From Branchipolynoe longqiensis (lineage: Eukaryota; Annelida; Polychaeta; Phyllodocida; Polynoidae): a stretch of DNA of 64,000 nucleotides. Location: the NCBI GenBank assembly GCA_030323885.1, contig CM059186.1, positions 155,963,064 to 156,027,063 on the forward strand. Reading direction: 5' to 3'. Within the stretch, counting starts at the first letter, position 1; the number at the start of each line of letters is the position of its first letter. Positions 50,625 through 61,947 of this stretch are shown here, piece after piece. The notes under the pieces are model-generated. The model did no database searches. It saw nothing but the letters and a program-made list of their open reading frames with translations, and had not been told where the DNA came from. Made by a program: the position numbers and the translations under genes.

Positions 50625-50816
50625 CTGTAAAACCTCTCGAGCCGACCACCTCCACAGATCGACCACTCCACCTATATTGATCGCTTTATTTGGGTCCCAA
50701 ACGATCGCCCATGCAATACTATTGTAACAATATTCTAACTCCCTAATCCAACCACCTCCTTGAGTGGGTCATTTAAAGTTGGTCCCATGATCGGTCGATT
50801 TACAGAGGTTTTACTC
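50625..50816. mobile_element. Pogo/Tc1-mariner-like MITE, copy 2
   Basis: CTGTAAAACCTCTCGA at the left, the reverse complement of GAGTAAAACCTCTGTAAA at the right, TA on both sides. Interior GATCGCTTTATTTGGGTCCC as in the copy at 39138. Confidence 0.75.
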
Positions 50817-51452
50817 TACTTATATTCTATTTATATTCAAGCTTATTCTATTTATATTCATATTCATATATATTCATGCTATTTTTATAGTATATTACTA
50901 TTATAAATGTATATATTCTATTTATATTCAACTTGATTATATTTATATTCAACTTGATTCTACTTATATTAATATTTATATATATCCATGTTATATTCAT
51001 ATTATACTATACATATATTATTATACTCATTTTCAATCAATCAATCAATCAATGGGATACAGCTATACTTATCAAAAATGATTTAAAATGGTATGTTTTC
51101 TCTATAAATCCACATTTGTGCCGAAAAGACTGTCAGTTGCTCAATATGAAGCGAGTGTTAAGAGAGCCTCAATTGCCTCTCCACAGACTCTGTGACCCAC
51201 AAGTCCAGTCTGGATTACGCTTTGCATATGCGTAGTGGAAATCGTGTATTATACCCTCCCACTACTTCTACCAGAGGCAGACTTCCACACCCACAGTATG
51301 TACACACACGTACAGAGTCCCAACTACCCAGAAAATGTAATCCAGATAATGCATGTAACTAACTAAAATAGGGAATAGTTGGTGGAGTGTTGATGGTGTT
51401 ACCTTACTGTGTATCTATGTGCAGGGGTTGACTGAACATACGGGCCAATCAC
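50817..51452. other. Unclassified AT-rich stretch
   Basis: 50820-51030 is built of TATTCATATT-like phrases; a CAAT run at 51035-51053 may be a LINE tail, followed by about 190 bp (RKDCQLLNMKRVL-type frame) with no recognised domain. Confidence 0.35.
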
Positions 51453-51461
51453 ACACCATGT

Positions 51462-51878
51462 TAGATAAAAGATTCACCCCGTACTTACAGCACAGGGGTG
51501 AATGACAACGTAGTCTAAATACGGGCAAAAATAGTGTTAGTATGGAACAACAAGTAGAATGCCTGGCACCAGTGTCAAATGGTTACTTATATCAGCACAG
51601 AGTTGGTGAAATGGGAGAGAATGCAAAAAGACAAGATAGCAGCCAGAGAACGCCGTCGATTTCACTTTTAAATTGCATTAAAGTATATGTTTTATTATAT
51701 TTTCCAACTCAAAAGTAGGGGTAAACATGAAGACATATACAAAGAATAAATGTTGCTTCTTAGATTGGGAAATTAGGCTCTCATAAAGACTCAATTCATT
51801 AGCCCGATTTTTCGACCGTTTTTATATAAGGCTGGTCTTCACCCGTGTACTACAAGTATCGGGTGAATCTTTTATCTA
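51462..51878. mobile_element. 9-bp-TSD TIR element, copy E (417 bp)
   Basis: TAGATAAAAGATTCACCCC at the left, GGGTGAATCTTTTATCTA at the right. Flanks ACACCATGT (51453-51461) and ACACCAGGT (51879-51887). Interior closely matches copy B, including AAATCGACGGCGTTCTCTGG in reverse. Confidence 0.9.
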
Positions 51879-52039
51879 ACACCAGGTTAACCAAGGCAGG
51901 AATGGGCCCCACTCCTGGTACTGCATAATGTATGTGGAATTATAAACTCTCCAACTGTTATGTGTCATTATCCTGGAGTATATTAAATCGAAGGCTGTCC
52001 AACAAAGAGGCCTTACAAATAGGGGATCTAACTTTTTAC

Positions 52040-52369
52040 TTAAAGCCACATAGTCCGATGGTTTTGAGTTTCTGTCATTATCTCAGATAAATATATTAGA
52101 TTGATCATTATCAATTACTTTACTTTATTTTGAAGTAACTTAGATTTTAAATGGTTAACTTGTCAGATATTTGAAGTGCAAACATGCTAAATTAATGTTG
52201 TCAAACACGTCAAAACTCTGAAAACACTGGCTTCTGCAGTAACAAGTTCTATTAGTATTAGATTGACTTAATATGCCATTATATGCAGCAATAAAAGCTC
52301 ACTAAGGGCACCAATATCTGTATTCTGGTTTCGAAAATTTGACTCTTTCATCGGACTATGCAACATTAA
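52040..52369. mobile_element. TTAA-bounded MITE, copy 6
   Basis: TTAAAGCCACATAGTCCGAT at the left, ATCGGACTATGCAACATTAA at the right. Same order as 16306-16660 with a small central deletion. Confidence 0.85.
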
Positions 52370-52526
52370 AGCACATATTTGCATTATTTAATTCATAATG
52401 ATTTCTAGGCTATAGCAACAACGACAATACCGAAAATAAATATTGCTGCATTTGGTAGTAAGAACTATAATATAATTGTAAGCATTTACCCGTAGCCCGC
52501 GTCTGTCCAAAAGTGGGGTATAATAC

Positions 52527-52712
52527 TGTAGTAGTCTGCACCAACCTCTCAGGCAAAGAGCCACATGGACAGGTAGGCGTGGATATGGTGATTACATCAG
52601 GGAGCCTAGGTATGTAATGGTTAGCAACGCTAGCCCAAAAATAGCAAGAAGTGTTGGTTTTAATTCTGTTCTAGGGGCAATGTTTCACATTTTCATCACT
52701 AACCACGATAAT
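52527..52712 (+). mobile_element. SINE-Q copy 4
   Basis: Leader TGTAGTAGTCTGCACCAACC, diverged tRNA-like segment (GTAATGGTTAGCAACG), tail CACATTTTCATCACTAACC. Confidence 0.6.
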
Positions 52713-52760
52713 GCGAATGTGAATGTATTCGGAGTCGTACAACCACACAACATAACAAGA

Positions 52761-53111
52761 CGGTTGGTTGGCTGTTTGAGTTTTTATGTCCTGGCACCAT
52801 CTAAGGTCATATCAGGACCGGTACTGACTTGTGACAGTGCGCCTTCATGGTGACTTTATAGTGCTGTCCCACTGGGAGACCAGGTCACTAGCACCATGAC
52901 CTGATATCCCACTCAGTCACATTATCCTGACACTGAGCCAACCACTCCTTCGGTGGAGGGTCGCATATTGATTCCTATTAATGCCGAGCGACAATCTAGG
53001 AAGTGACAAGTATCAATTTTATAAGTCATCAGCTTGACTCGATCGTCAATTGCACTCCCGATCTCCCGCACAGGAGGCCTGCGCTCTACCTATTCAGCCA
53101 TTGCGCCCGGT
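52761..53111 (-). mobile_element. SINE-L type I with a small insertion
   Basis: Tail TTGGTTGGCTGTTTGAG; head in reverse GCGCTCTACCTATTCAGCCA. About 25 extra bases (CGGTGGAGGGTCGCATATTG) lie in the body near 52950. Confidence 0.7.
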
Positions 53112-53712
53112 CGGTTCAGGTGTGGTGATGTGTGTGGGGGTGGGGGTGGGGAAGGGGTGGTGTTGTCACGCCTGGGGTATCTACCTCCTCCAGCACCTGC
53201 TGAGGGTCCATGAGAGAGTTCACCTACACCCGGAGTCACGTGACCGCACGGCACACAGCCATCACCACGTAGCACCCGTATGAGGGCGTGGTGTCCCAGT
53301 AAAATTATCACCCTGAAACTGCACTCTAAAACGCTAACAACTGCTTTTTGTAATGGCATAAAAACTATGCCGTTGAATATTTTAAATCCTTTTTTAAAAA
53401 AAATCTTTACTGGACGACCCAGACAACTCTCAAAATAAATTATAGGATTACCACGAGATTGCTTGTTTTATCCTTCAAATAAAATGAGGTTTCAAAGTGA
53501 TTAATCTAATTTTAACTACTTGAAAATGACATAGTAGGCCTATGTAAGTTATTCTTGACATTTTTAAGTCTGAGTTGTAGTTTTCACTTGATAGGGAATA
53601 AGCTTCTGCTACGACTACAGGACTGGTACTACTACACATTGAAGGATTTTTAAATGGGGTTAATTGATATTCATATGAGCCTATAATGAACTCGCTGTGG
53701 TTCTTGTAAAGT
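53112..53712. other. Unclassified intergenic stretch
   Basis: G-rich run at 53129-53162. The minus-strand frame at 53090-53359 has no recognisable domain. Confidence 0.3.
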
Positions 53713-53775
53713 TGATTGATTGATTGATTGGTCGTTGTTTTATGCCATGTCAGCAACAAAGGCTATATTCCAAGC
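53713..53775 (-). mobile_element. LINE 3' tail fragment
   Basis: In reverse it reads GGAATATAGCCTTTGTTGCT, GACATGGCATAAAACAACGA and (AATC)n, like the 3' end of the LINE at 35135-35808. Confidence 0.55.
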
Positions 53776-53783
53776 AAGATATG

Positions 53784-53893
53784 TGGGGCATCACTATAAA
53801 GTCGCCATGAATGCGCACTGTCACAAGTCGGTACCCATACTGATATGACCTTAGACGTTACCAGGATGTAAAACTCCAACAACCAACCAATCT
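53784..53893 (+). mobile_element. SINE-L, 5'-truncated
   Basis: GGGGCATCACTATAAAGTCG to TGTAAAACTCCAACAACCAA; the head and first half are missing. Confidence 0.7.
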
Positions 53894-54194
53894 AGTGTAT
53901 CGCAATATTGTGTGTTCAGTAAGCCTTAAGTAAAAAAAAAAAGAAGCATTTTGTAAAGAGTATATGAAATAAGATCAGGTGCAGTGACGAGGTGCATGCA
54001 TTATTCTGTTAATCCAAGTCACCTGACACACCCAGTTAATTGTCATCACCCATACGTCTGTAAAGAACACTAAAAGCAAATAAAGAGGCTACCAAATAAA
54101 CCAGACTATTTCATCTAAACCAGGTTGATCTAATTGGGCAGACAACATTCCTGTCAAACTTAGCAATTTCCTGATTATAGCCGATGTGGTTAGC

Positions 54195-54364
54195 TTTGGT
54201 TGTTGGAGTCTTACTTCCTGGCAACATCTAAGGTCATATCAGGACGGATACCGACTTGTGATAGTGCGCACTTATGGCGACCTTTATAGTGCTGCCCCAC
54301 TGGGAGGCCAAGCTGCCAGCATCATGACCCGATGTCCCACACAGTCATATTATCCTGATACTAC
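54195..54364 (-). mobile_element. SINE-L, 3' half
   Basis: Tail TTTGGTTGTTGGAGTCTTAC to CATATTATCCTGATACT. Confidence 0.65.
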
Positions 54365-54770
54365 ACAGTATGGCTCAGTGTCAGGATAATAAATTAGACG
54401 CAAATTGCATTTCATGACAGATCAGAACTCAGATTTAATCGATAGTCATCTTAAATCTTTACTACATTAATTGATAACAATCCTAATATTATCGGTTGTT
54501 TTATTTTAAAGGAAGCTGGGAGTTACCATTTGATTCGCATATCTTACAAGACCATAATTCAATTCAGTGCAGAGTTCAGATAGTGTAATATAATGTTTAC
54601 ATGCACGTATACATTACCCATATAGAAGTAAGAAGTAAATACACCCACCCACCCACCCACTCACCAGGTGGCGCCACTACTGGCGGGACGCACAGGAAGG
54701 ATGTATCAGGGATCCAACCATATCCGGGTCAATTGCCTTAATTTCGGCGACCTGGTTTTTATTTCTCCCT
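54365..54770. other. Unclassified AT-rich stretch
   Basis: Only a short (ACCC)n run near 54640. No gene seen. Confidence 0.3.
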
Positions 54771-54775
54771 CCAAT

Positions 54776-55740
54776 TAATGAGTGGCGTGGGGGCGGGAAA
54801 GGAGTGGTAGAGGAGGAGGAGGAGGAGGGGTGAAGAGGAAGGGGGGTGAAGAGGAAGGGTGGAGGAGAGGAGGAATGGTGAATGGGAGAGGATGATGTGG
54901 AAAAGGGGGGAGGGTGAGGGAAAGGAGGGGCATAGGGGTAGCGTGGAGGGAGAGAGGGGAAGAGGGGAAGAGGGGGGAGGAGGGGAAGAAGGGGGAAGGG
55001 GGGGGAGGGGGAAGAGGGGGAGAAGGGAAGAGGGGGGTGAAGCGGAGAGGGCGAGAGGGGGAGAGGGGGAGAAGGGTGAGAGGCCGAGAGGGGGAGGAAA
55101 GGGGGAAGGAGTGGGAGAGGGGAGAGAGGGTGGAGGGGGAGAGGGGGTGAGGGGGGAGGAAAGGAAGGGAGGGGGTGGTGAGGGGGAAAGGGGGAGAGGG
55201 GGAGAGGGGGAAAGGGAGGAGGGGGAGAGGGGACGGAGGGGGAGCGGGAAGAGGCGAAAGAGGGGGAAGGGGGAATGGTAGAGGGGGTTAGACGGTGGTG
55301 AGGGGTGGTGGAGGGGTGGTAGTGGTGGAAGTGGTGGAGGGGTGGATGGGTGGAGGGTGGAGGGGGTGGAGGGGTGGAGAGTGGAGGAGTGGAGGGGGTA
55401 GGGGGCTAAAAGGGGTAGGGGGGCTAGGGGGGTAGAGGGTAGAGGGGTAGGGGGTAGAGGGGTATAGAGGGTAGAGGGGTAGAGGGGCGGAGGGTGGAGG
55501 GGTGGAGGGGTAGAGGGGTTGAGGGGGAGGGGAGGGGGATGAGACGGGAGATGGGGGAAGAGGAGATGGAGTTCATGCCTTTGATGGGGAGGGGGAGGGG
55601 GAGAGTAGAGGGGAGAAGGGAGAGGGGTAACGGGCGGAGAGGGGAGAGCAGATAGGGGATAGTGGGGGGAGAGGGGGAAAGGGGTGAGATGGGGTAAGGA
55701 GGAGGAGAGGGGGAAGGGAGGAGGGAGGGGGAGTGCGTGT
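54776..55740. repeat. Polypurine (GGGGA/GGAGG) tract, about 960 bp
   Basis: The plus strand is almost purely G and A from about 54790 to 55300, then G-rich with scattered T to 55740. Units such as GGGGGAGAGG and GGGTGGAGGG. The 401-codon minus-strand frame (Pro/Ser/Leu-rich) and plus-strand Glu/Gly frames are low-complexity artefacts. Confidence 0.9.
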
Positions 55741-56518
55741 TGCCTCAGTGACAATTGACTGCAGTGGCAGTGAGGAGGAGCATTCTGCAGACATGGCGGG
55801 TGGTGTTGGGGGTGATGGGGTGATGGGTTGATGGGTTGATGGGGTGATGGGTTTCGTAGGGATGATGGGGTGATGGGGTTTAGAGGTTGCAAGGTATGCA
55901 GGGGCGCCCTCACGCGGAGACCACCAAACACAGTCAGCTGCGAGGGCCGTGTTGTGGGCAGCACGCCTCACTGGTTCAGTCGTACCGGAGCGAACACACA
56001 GGTTGACGCAAATGGTTTTCCTGTCAACACAGGTGCCCCCCCCCCCCACTCCCTCCTTCCCTCTTCACTGTAACCCCGCCATACTCTTCCCACCCCCACC
56101 CCCACCCCTCCCGCTGCTCCCCACACTATCCAACTCTCCACCATCACCACCACTAGCAGTCACCAACCACTACCTTCCACACTAGTTCTCGAATGTCGCA
56201 TTTCTTTAATTCAATCCATGTTGCTTTTGTGTTGTGTTGGTACTATGGTAGGGAGGGGTGGCGCTGTGTACTCTATCTACTATGCATACTTTCTAGAGAT
56301 AAGATGACAAGGCTTTCTGTTGACACGGCTATGCGCCCCCCCCCCCGCATAACCAACCCCCTCTCCATCTCCACCTCCACCTCAAACTTCACTCCGCCCT
56401 CCATCAGCCAACCCTTCCTTTAAAAAAACCGAAATCATTTTAAATGGTCATCTATGGCCACGATAGACTTTACCCACATTGCAGATGCACATATATAAAC
56501 ATATACACATATACATAT
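55741..56518. other. Unclassified; small repeats
   Basis: GGTGATGGGTTGATGG repeats at 55810-55880, a C run at 56034 and C-rich runs to 56150. No gene seen. Confidence 0.35.
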
Positions 56519-56877
56519 CGTCATCATCATCATGCTGTCGGTCGCGATGTGACAAAGACTGCTTTCATTACTTGACTGCCGCTCTCGTGCAGTTGTACAT
56601 TTCATGAAAGCTGCCTGCAAAAGTGTTGAAGTGCTGCTGGCTTTTGCAAGTTACCAGCAGCACTCTCTCGGGGAGCAAATAGAGGTTTCACACCGGCAAG
56701 ACCATGTCAAGAGGCGCAAAACTATTTGTCCCTGCAGTGGCTGGTCGGGAGATGTTAGGAGTTCCCTACATGAACCGCCCTTAATGCTGCCACAGTGACA
56801 TGGTTTTGTGTTTAGGGTTTGCTCCCTTAGCCTTCGGTTCTTTCAAGAACCTGTACCACAAGGCAGTGGTTTACAAC
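56519..56877 (-). mobile_element. Chimeric retroelement copy 3, internally deleted
   Basis: Keeps the 5' module (56606-56877) and the extreme LINE 3' end (56519-56588, with a (ATG)n tail in reverse), but nearly all the LINE coding part between them is missing. Confidence 0.7.
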
Positions 56878-57594
56878 ATATACACATATATAATGATATA
56901 TACACATATACACACATACATATGTATGCATGCGCATACACACATGCACACACACATACACACATACATACATACATACATATACACACATATACACACA
57001 TATACACAAATACACACATAATGACACACACACGCGCACACGCACACATACACACATATACACATATATACACATTAACTTTCAGATCCTGTTCTGACTG
57101 ATTTAGGCCCTATTGGGCCTCTAATGCCAGCTCGTTTTTTTTTTTTTTAAAAGAACTATTTTTGTGCATACATATACACATATATGTATACAAATAATGA
57201 CATATACACCATATGCACACATACACACATACACATACATACAAATATACACACACATATACATTTCATTCTTAAGACGTAAACCTCCAAACCAACAACC
57301 AAATGCGGACAGAAAGGAAACAAGTTTCTTAGTTTACAATACCGCCGAAGGAAGGCGTGTATTAGGTTTCGCATTGCGCTTGAAGGCGGCCATTTGTAAC
57401 CGTGGTGGATGTGGTGGCGACTATTTGCGGAATTTCAGCGTGCGGTAGGCCCTACGCAGATCACAACCTCACATTAAGAAGGCGGGGGGACCCTCACTTA
57501 GTTACCGTGAGTTGCTTTACTAAGCAGTAGCCACATGCTACTCTCACAAAAATATCTATCTGGGCTATACAGATAATAATGTCATAACACCCAC
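56878..57594. other. CA/TA microsatellites, then unclassified
   Basis: Long CACATA repeats at 56880-57075 and 57165-57265. 57270-57480 is of balanced composition with no recognised feature. Confidence 0.5.
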
Positions 57595-60500
57595 GTGTCC
57601 TATGTGTCTGCCTCTCTCACTCTCTCTCACTCTCACTCCTTCTCGCTGTCTCTCCGTCTCTCTGTCTCTCTATATGTGTATCTGTCTCTCTGTGTCTCTC
57701 TGTGTCTCTCTGTGTCTCTCTGTGTCTCTATCTGTCTATCTGTCTCTATCTACCTCTATGTCTCTCTATGTCTCTCTATGTCTCTCTATGTCTCTCTATG
57801 TCTCTATATGTCTCTATATGTCCATCTATGTCCATCTATGTCCATCTATGTCTCTCTATGTCTCTCTATGTCTCTCTATGTATCTCTATGTCTCTCTATA
57901 TCTCTATGTCTCTCTATGGCTCTATATGTCTCTCTATGTCTATATATGTCTCTCTTTGTCTCTCTATGGCTATATATGTCCCTATATATCTCTCTGTCTC
58001 TCTGTCTCTCTATATATATATGCATCTCTGTCTCTCTGTCTCTCTGTCTCTCTATGTCTTTCTATGTCTTTATATGTCTCTCTATGTCTCTGTGTGTGTA
58101 TATGTATCTCTATGTATCTCATGTCTCTGTCTCTCTATGTCTCTCTTTGTCTCTGCCTCTCTTTGTCTCTGTCTCTCCATGTCTCCGTATGTCTCCGTAT
58201 GTCTCCGTATGTCTCCGTATGTCTCCGTATGTCTCCGTATGTCTCCGTATGTCTCCGTATGTCTCCGTATGTCTCCGTATGTCTCCGTATGTCTCCGTAT
58301 GTCTCCGTATGTCTCCGTATGTCTCCGTATGTCTCGTATATGTGCTCCGCTTTTGTGGTCTCCGTTAGGCGTCTCCGTAGGTCTCCGTATGTCTCCGTGA
58401 CTGTTTCGTCTATGTATGTCTCTATGTCTCCGTCTGATATCTCCGTTATGTCTCCGTTATGTTCCGTATGTCTACCGTTATGTCTCGTATGTCTCTCTCC
58501 GTATGTCTCCGTATTGTCTCCGTATGATGTCCCGTATTTTGTCTCACGTATGGTCTCCGTATGTCTCCGTATGTCTCCGTATGTCTCCGTATGTCTCCGT
58601 ATGTCTCCGGTATGTCTCCGTATGTTCTCTCGTATGTCTCCGTGTCTCGTATGTCTCCGTTATGTCTCCGTTATGTCTCCGTATGTCTCGTTTGGTCTCC
58701 GTATTCTCCGTTATGTCTCCGTTATGTTCTCCGTATGTCTCCGTATGTCTCCGTATGTCTCCGTATGTTCTCCGTATGGTTCTCCGTATGTCTCCGTTAT
58801 CTCCGTATGTCGCGTATGTCTCCGGATGTCTCCGTATGTCTCCAGTATGTCTTCCGTATGTCTCCGTTAGGTCTCCGTATGTTCTCGTATGTCTCCGTAT
58901 TGTCTCCCGTATGTCTCCTAGTATGTCTCCGTATATGTCTCGTTATGTCTACGTATTGATCTCCGTTATGTCTCCGTATGTCTCCGTATTTCACCGTCTC
59001 TCGCGCTCGTTTATGCTCGTATGTCCTCCGTATGTCTCCGTATGTCTCCGTATGTCTCCGTATGTCTCCGTATGTCGCCGTATGTCTCCGCTATGTCTCC
59101 GTATGTCCGCCGTATGTCTCCGTATGTCTACCGTATCGTCTCCGTATTGGTCACCGTATGTCTCCGGTATGTCTCGTATGTCTCCGTATGTCTCCGTATG
59201 TCTCCGTATGTCTGCCGTATGTCTCCGTTATGTCTCCGTATGTCTCCGTCTATCATCCGTTATGTCTCCGTATGTCTATCCTGTCTGTTCTGTATCTGTT
59301 GTCTCCGTATGTCCTCCGTATGCTCCGTATGTCTCCGTATGTGTCCGTTTGTTCCGTAGGTCTCCGTATGTTCCGTATGTCTCGTATGGTTCTCCGTATG
59401 TCTCCGTATGTCGCCGTATGTCTCGAATGTCTCCGTTATTATTCTCCGTATGTCTCCGTCTCGCGCGCGCCGTGCATTGTCCGCCGTATGTCTCCGATAT
59501 GTCTCCGTATGTCTCCGTATGTCTCCGTATGTCTCCCGTATGTCTCCGTATGTCTACGTATGTCTCGATGTCTCCGTAATGTGTCTCTGCATGTCTCCGT
59601 TTGTCTCCGTGTGTCTCACCTTCGTATGTCTCGTATGTCTCCGTTATGTCTCGTTATGTCTCCGCGTGTCTCCCGTAATGTCTCCGTTATGTCTCCGTCC
59701 GCGTCGATCTCCGTATGTCTCCGTCATGTCTCCGTTTATGTCTCAGTTCCGCCGTTATGTCTCCGTATGTCTCCGTATGTCTCCGTATGTCTCCGTATGT
59801 CTCCGTATGTCTCCGTATGTCTCCGTATGTCTCCGTATGTCTCGTTATGTCTCGTTATGTCTCGTTATGTCTCGTTATGTCTCGTTATGTCTCGTTATGT
59901 CTCGTTATGTCTCGTTATGTCTCGTTATGTCTCGTTATGTCTCGTTATGTCTCGTTATTCTTGCTTGGTATGTTATGTTCGGTATGTTGTGTTATGTTGG
60001 ATGTCTCGTTATGTCTCGTTATGTCTCGTTATGTCTCGTTATGTCTCGTTATGTCTCGTTATGTCTCGGCATGTCTCGGCATGTCTCGGCATGTCTCGGC
60101 ATGTCTCGGCATGTCTCGGCATGTCTCGGCATGTCTCGGCATGTCTCGGCATGTCTCGGCATGTCTCGGCATGTCTCGGCATGTCTCGGCATGTCTCGGC
60201 ATGTCTCGCATGTCTCGGCATGTCTCGGTCTCCGTCTCGCATGTCTCGGCATGCCGAGACATGCCGAGCATGCCGAGACATGCCGAGACACGTGTCTCCC
60301 CGTGTCTCCTCCCCGTGTCTCCCGTGTCTCCCTCGTCTTCTCGGTCCTCCGTGTCTCGCCGTGTCTCTCCGTGTCTTCGTGTCTCTCCGTGTCTCTCCGT
60401 TGTCTCTCCGGTGTCTCTCGTGTCTCTCGTGTCTCTCCGTGTCTCTCCGTGTCTCTCGGGTCTCTCCGTGTTCTCTCGTGTCTCTCCGTGTGTCTCTCCG

Positions 60501-61060
60501 TGTCTCTCCGTGTCTCTCTGTGTCTCTTCGTGTCTCTCCTTGTCTCTCCGTGTCTCTCGTCTCCCGTGTCTCCCCGTGTCTCCCCCCGTGTGCTCCCCTG
60601 TCTCCCCATGTCTCCCCTGTCTCCCGTGTCTCCCATGTCTCCCATGTCTCCCATGTCTCCCATGTCTCCCGTGTCTCCCGTGTCTCCCATGTCTCTCCAT
60701 GTCTCCCATGTCTCCCATGTCTCTCCATGTCTCTCCATGTCTCTCCATGTCTCTCCATGTCTCTCCATGTCTCTCCATGTCTCTCCATGTCTCCCCTAGT
60801 CTCCGCTAGTCTCCCCATGTCTCCCCATGTCTCCCCATGTCTCCTCATGTCTCCCCATGTCTCCCCATGTCTCCCCATGTGTCTCCATGTGTCTCCATCT
60901 CTCTCCATGTCTCTCCCTGTCTCTCCCTGTCTCTCCCTGTCTCTCCCTGTCTCTGTCTCTCTCTGTCTCTCTCTGTCTCTCTCTGTCTCTCTCTCTGTCT
61001 CTCTCTCTGTCTCTATGTCTCTCTCTCTGTCTCTATGTCTCGCTATGTCTCTATGGCTCT
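57595..61060. repeat. 10-bp satellite with core GTCTC, 3.4 kb
   Basis: Blocks of one 10-mer each: GTCTCTCTAT (57700-58180), GTCTCCGTAT (58183-59842), GTCTCGTTAT (59843-60062), GTCTCGGCAT (60063-60235), GTCTCTCCGT (about 60360-60560), GTCTCTCCAT (60715-60790), GTCTCCCCAT (60806-60880), GTCTCTCCCT and GTCTCTCTCT to 61060. A 9-bp form (GTCTCCCAT) occurs near 60620-60720. The orientation flips briefly at 60250-60290. Part 58340-59757 is full of 1-base indels. Ten bases means every frame stays open for long distances: frames of up to 708 codons are artefacts, not genes. Confidence 0.95.
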
Positions 61061-61906
61061 CTCGTATATATGAAGAGTTCAGGCCAATCCCAAAATGTAA
61101 TTAAAATAAAAGATTTTTACCTGAAAATAATTGTAATTCTCACTAATTCCACTTTACTTGTGATGACGTGATTATGGAGAGATGAAAAAAAAATAGGAAT
61201 GTAAAAATTGTGTTTCAAGGTTTGATTCCAATGTTCATCCAAGTTTTTGGATTGGCGTTTACGGGTTTTTGGACGTTGAATGGGGGCGCCATCTGCGGCG
61301 TCAGAAACAATCGGTTGATAATGAAAATATTACGAATTTCAATCTTTATATTCCCCTAAATCCTTATACAACACACATATCAATACTTATGTATAGACGT
61401 ACATATATAAATGCATATATTGATCCATGTATATCAATAGATATTAATTATTATATATGGCCATATATGAATATATATATGAATATCTAGAGATATACAG
61501 GAATATATGTATATATGTTGCAAGTGGTTAACCTATATATATATATACGTAAATTATAATTTAATGTATATTATGTATATATTATATGTATATTATATGT
61601 ATATACATGTATGCATATGTATATATGTATGCATATGAATATATATGTATGCGTATATGTGTCTATATGTATGCAGCAGGATGATCAATACGGCGAAAGA
61701 GATAAGTGACAAGAACTGCCAGTGGCGGCGCCACCATAGGCCAGCATGCTGCAGTTAATCAAAATTTGTCCGTAATTGGACCTTAATATAATATAAGTAG
61801 AATGGTAATAATAGTAGGAAAACCTCATACCGATGATTTATACCCGTATATTTATATACTAACTATATATGTATATATGTATGCATATATATATGTGTGT
61901 GTATAC

Positions 61907-61947
<41 letters not shown>

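Noticed and set aside
50222..50727. Frames reading YEYNTNTIRI or IVFVLYSYC
   Set aside because: They are translations of the 11-bp GTATTGTATTC minisatellite.
54759..55964. A 401-codon minus-strand Pro/Ser/Leu-rich frame and Glu/Gly-rich plus-strand frames
   Set aside because: These are low-complexity translations of the polypurine tract.
57595..61060. CRISPR-like array
   Set aside because: The units are directly tandem with no unique spacers, in a eukaryotic context.
58978..61104. A 708-codon plus-strand frame, with others of 200-460 codons on both strands in the same region
   Set aside because: It is a translation of the 10-bp GTCTC satellite. Three units make ten codons, so all frames stay open and read MSPYVSVCLR-like repeats. 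There is no start context, domain or composition of a real protein.
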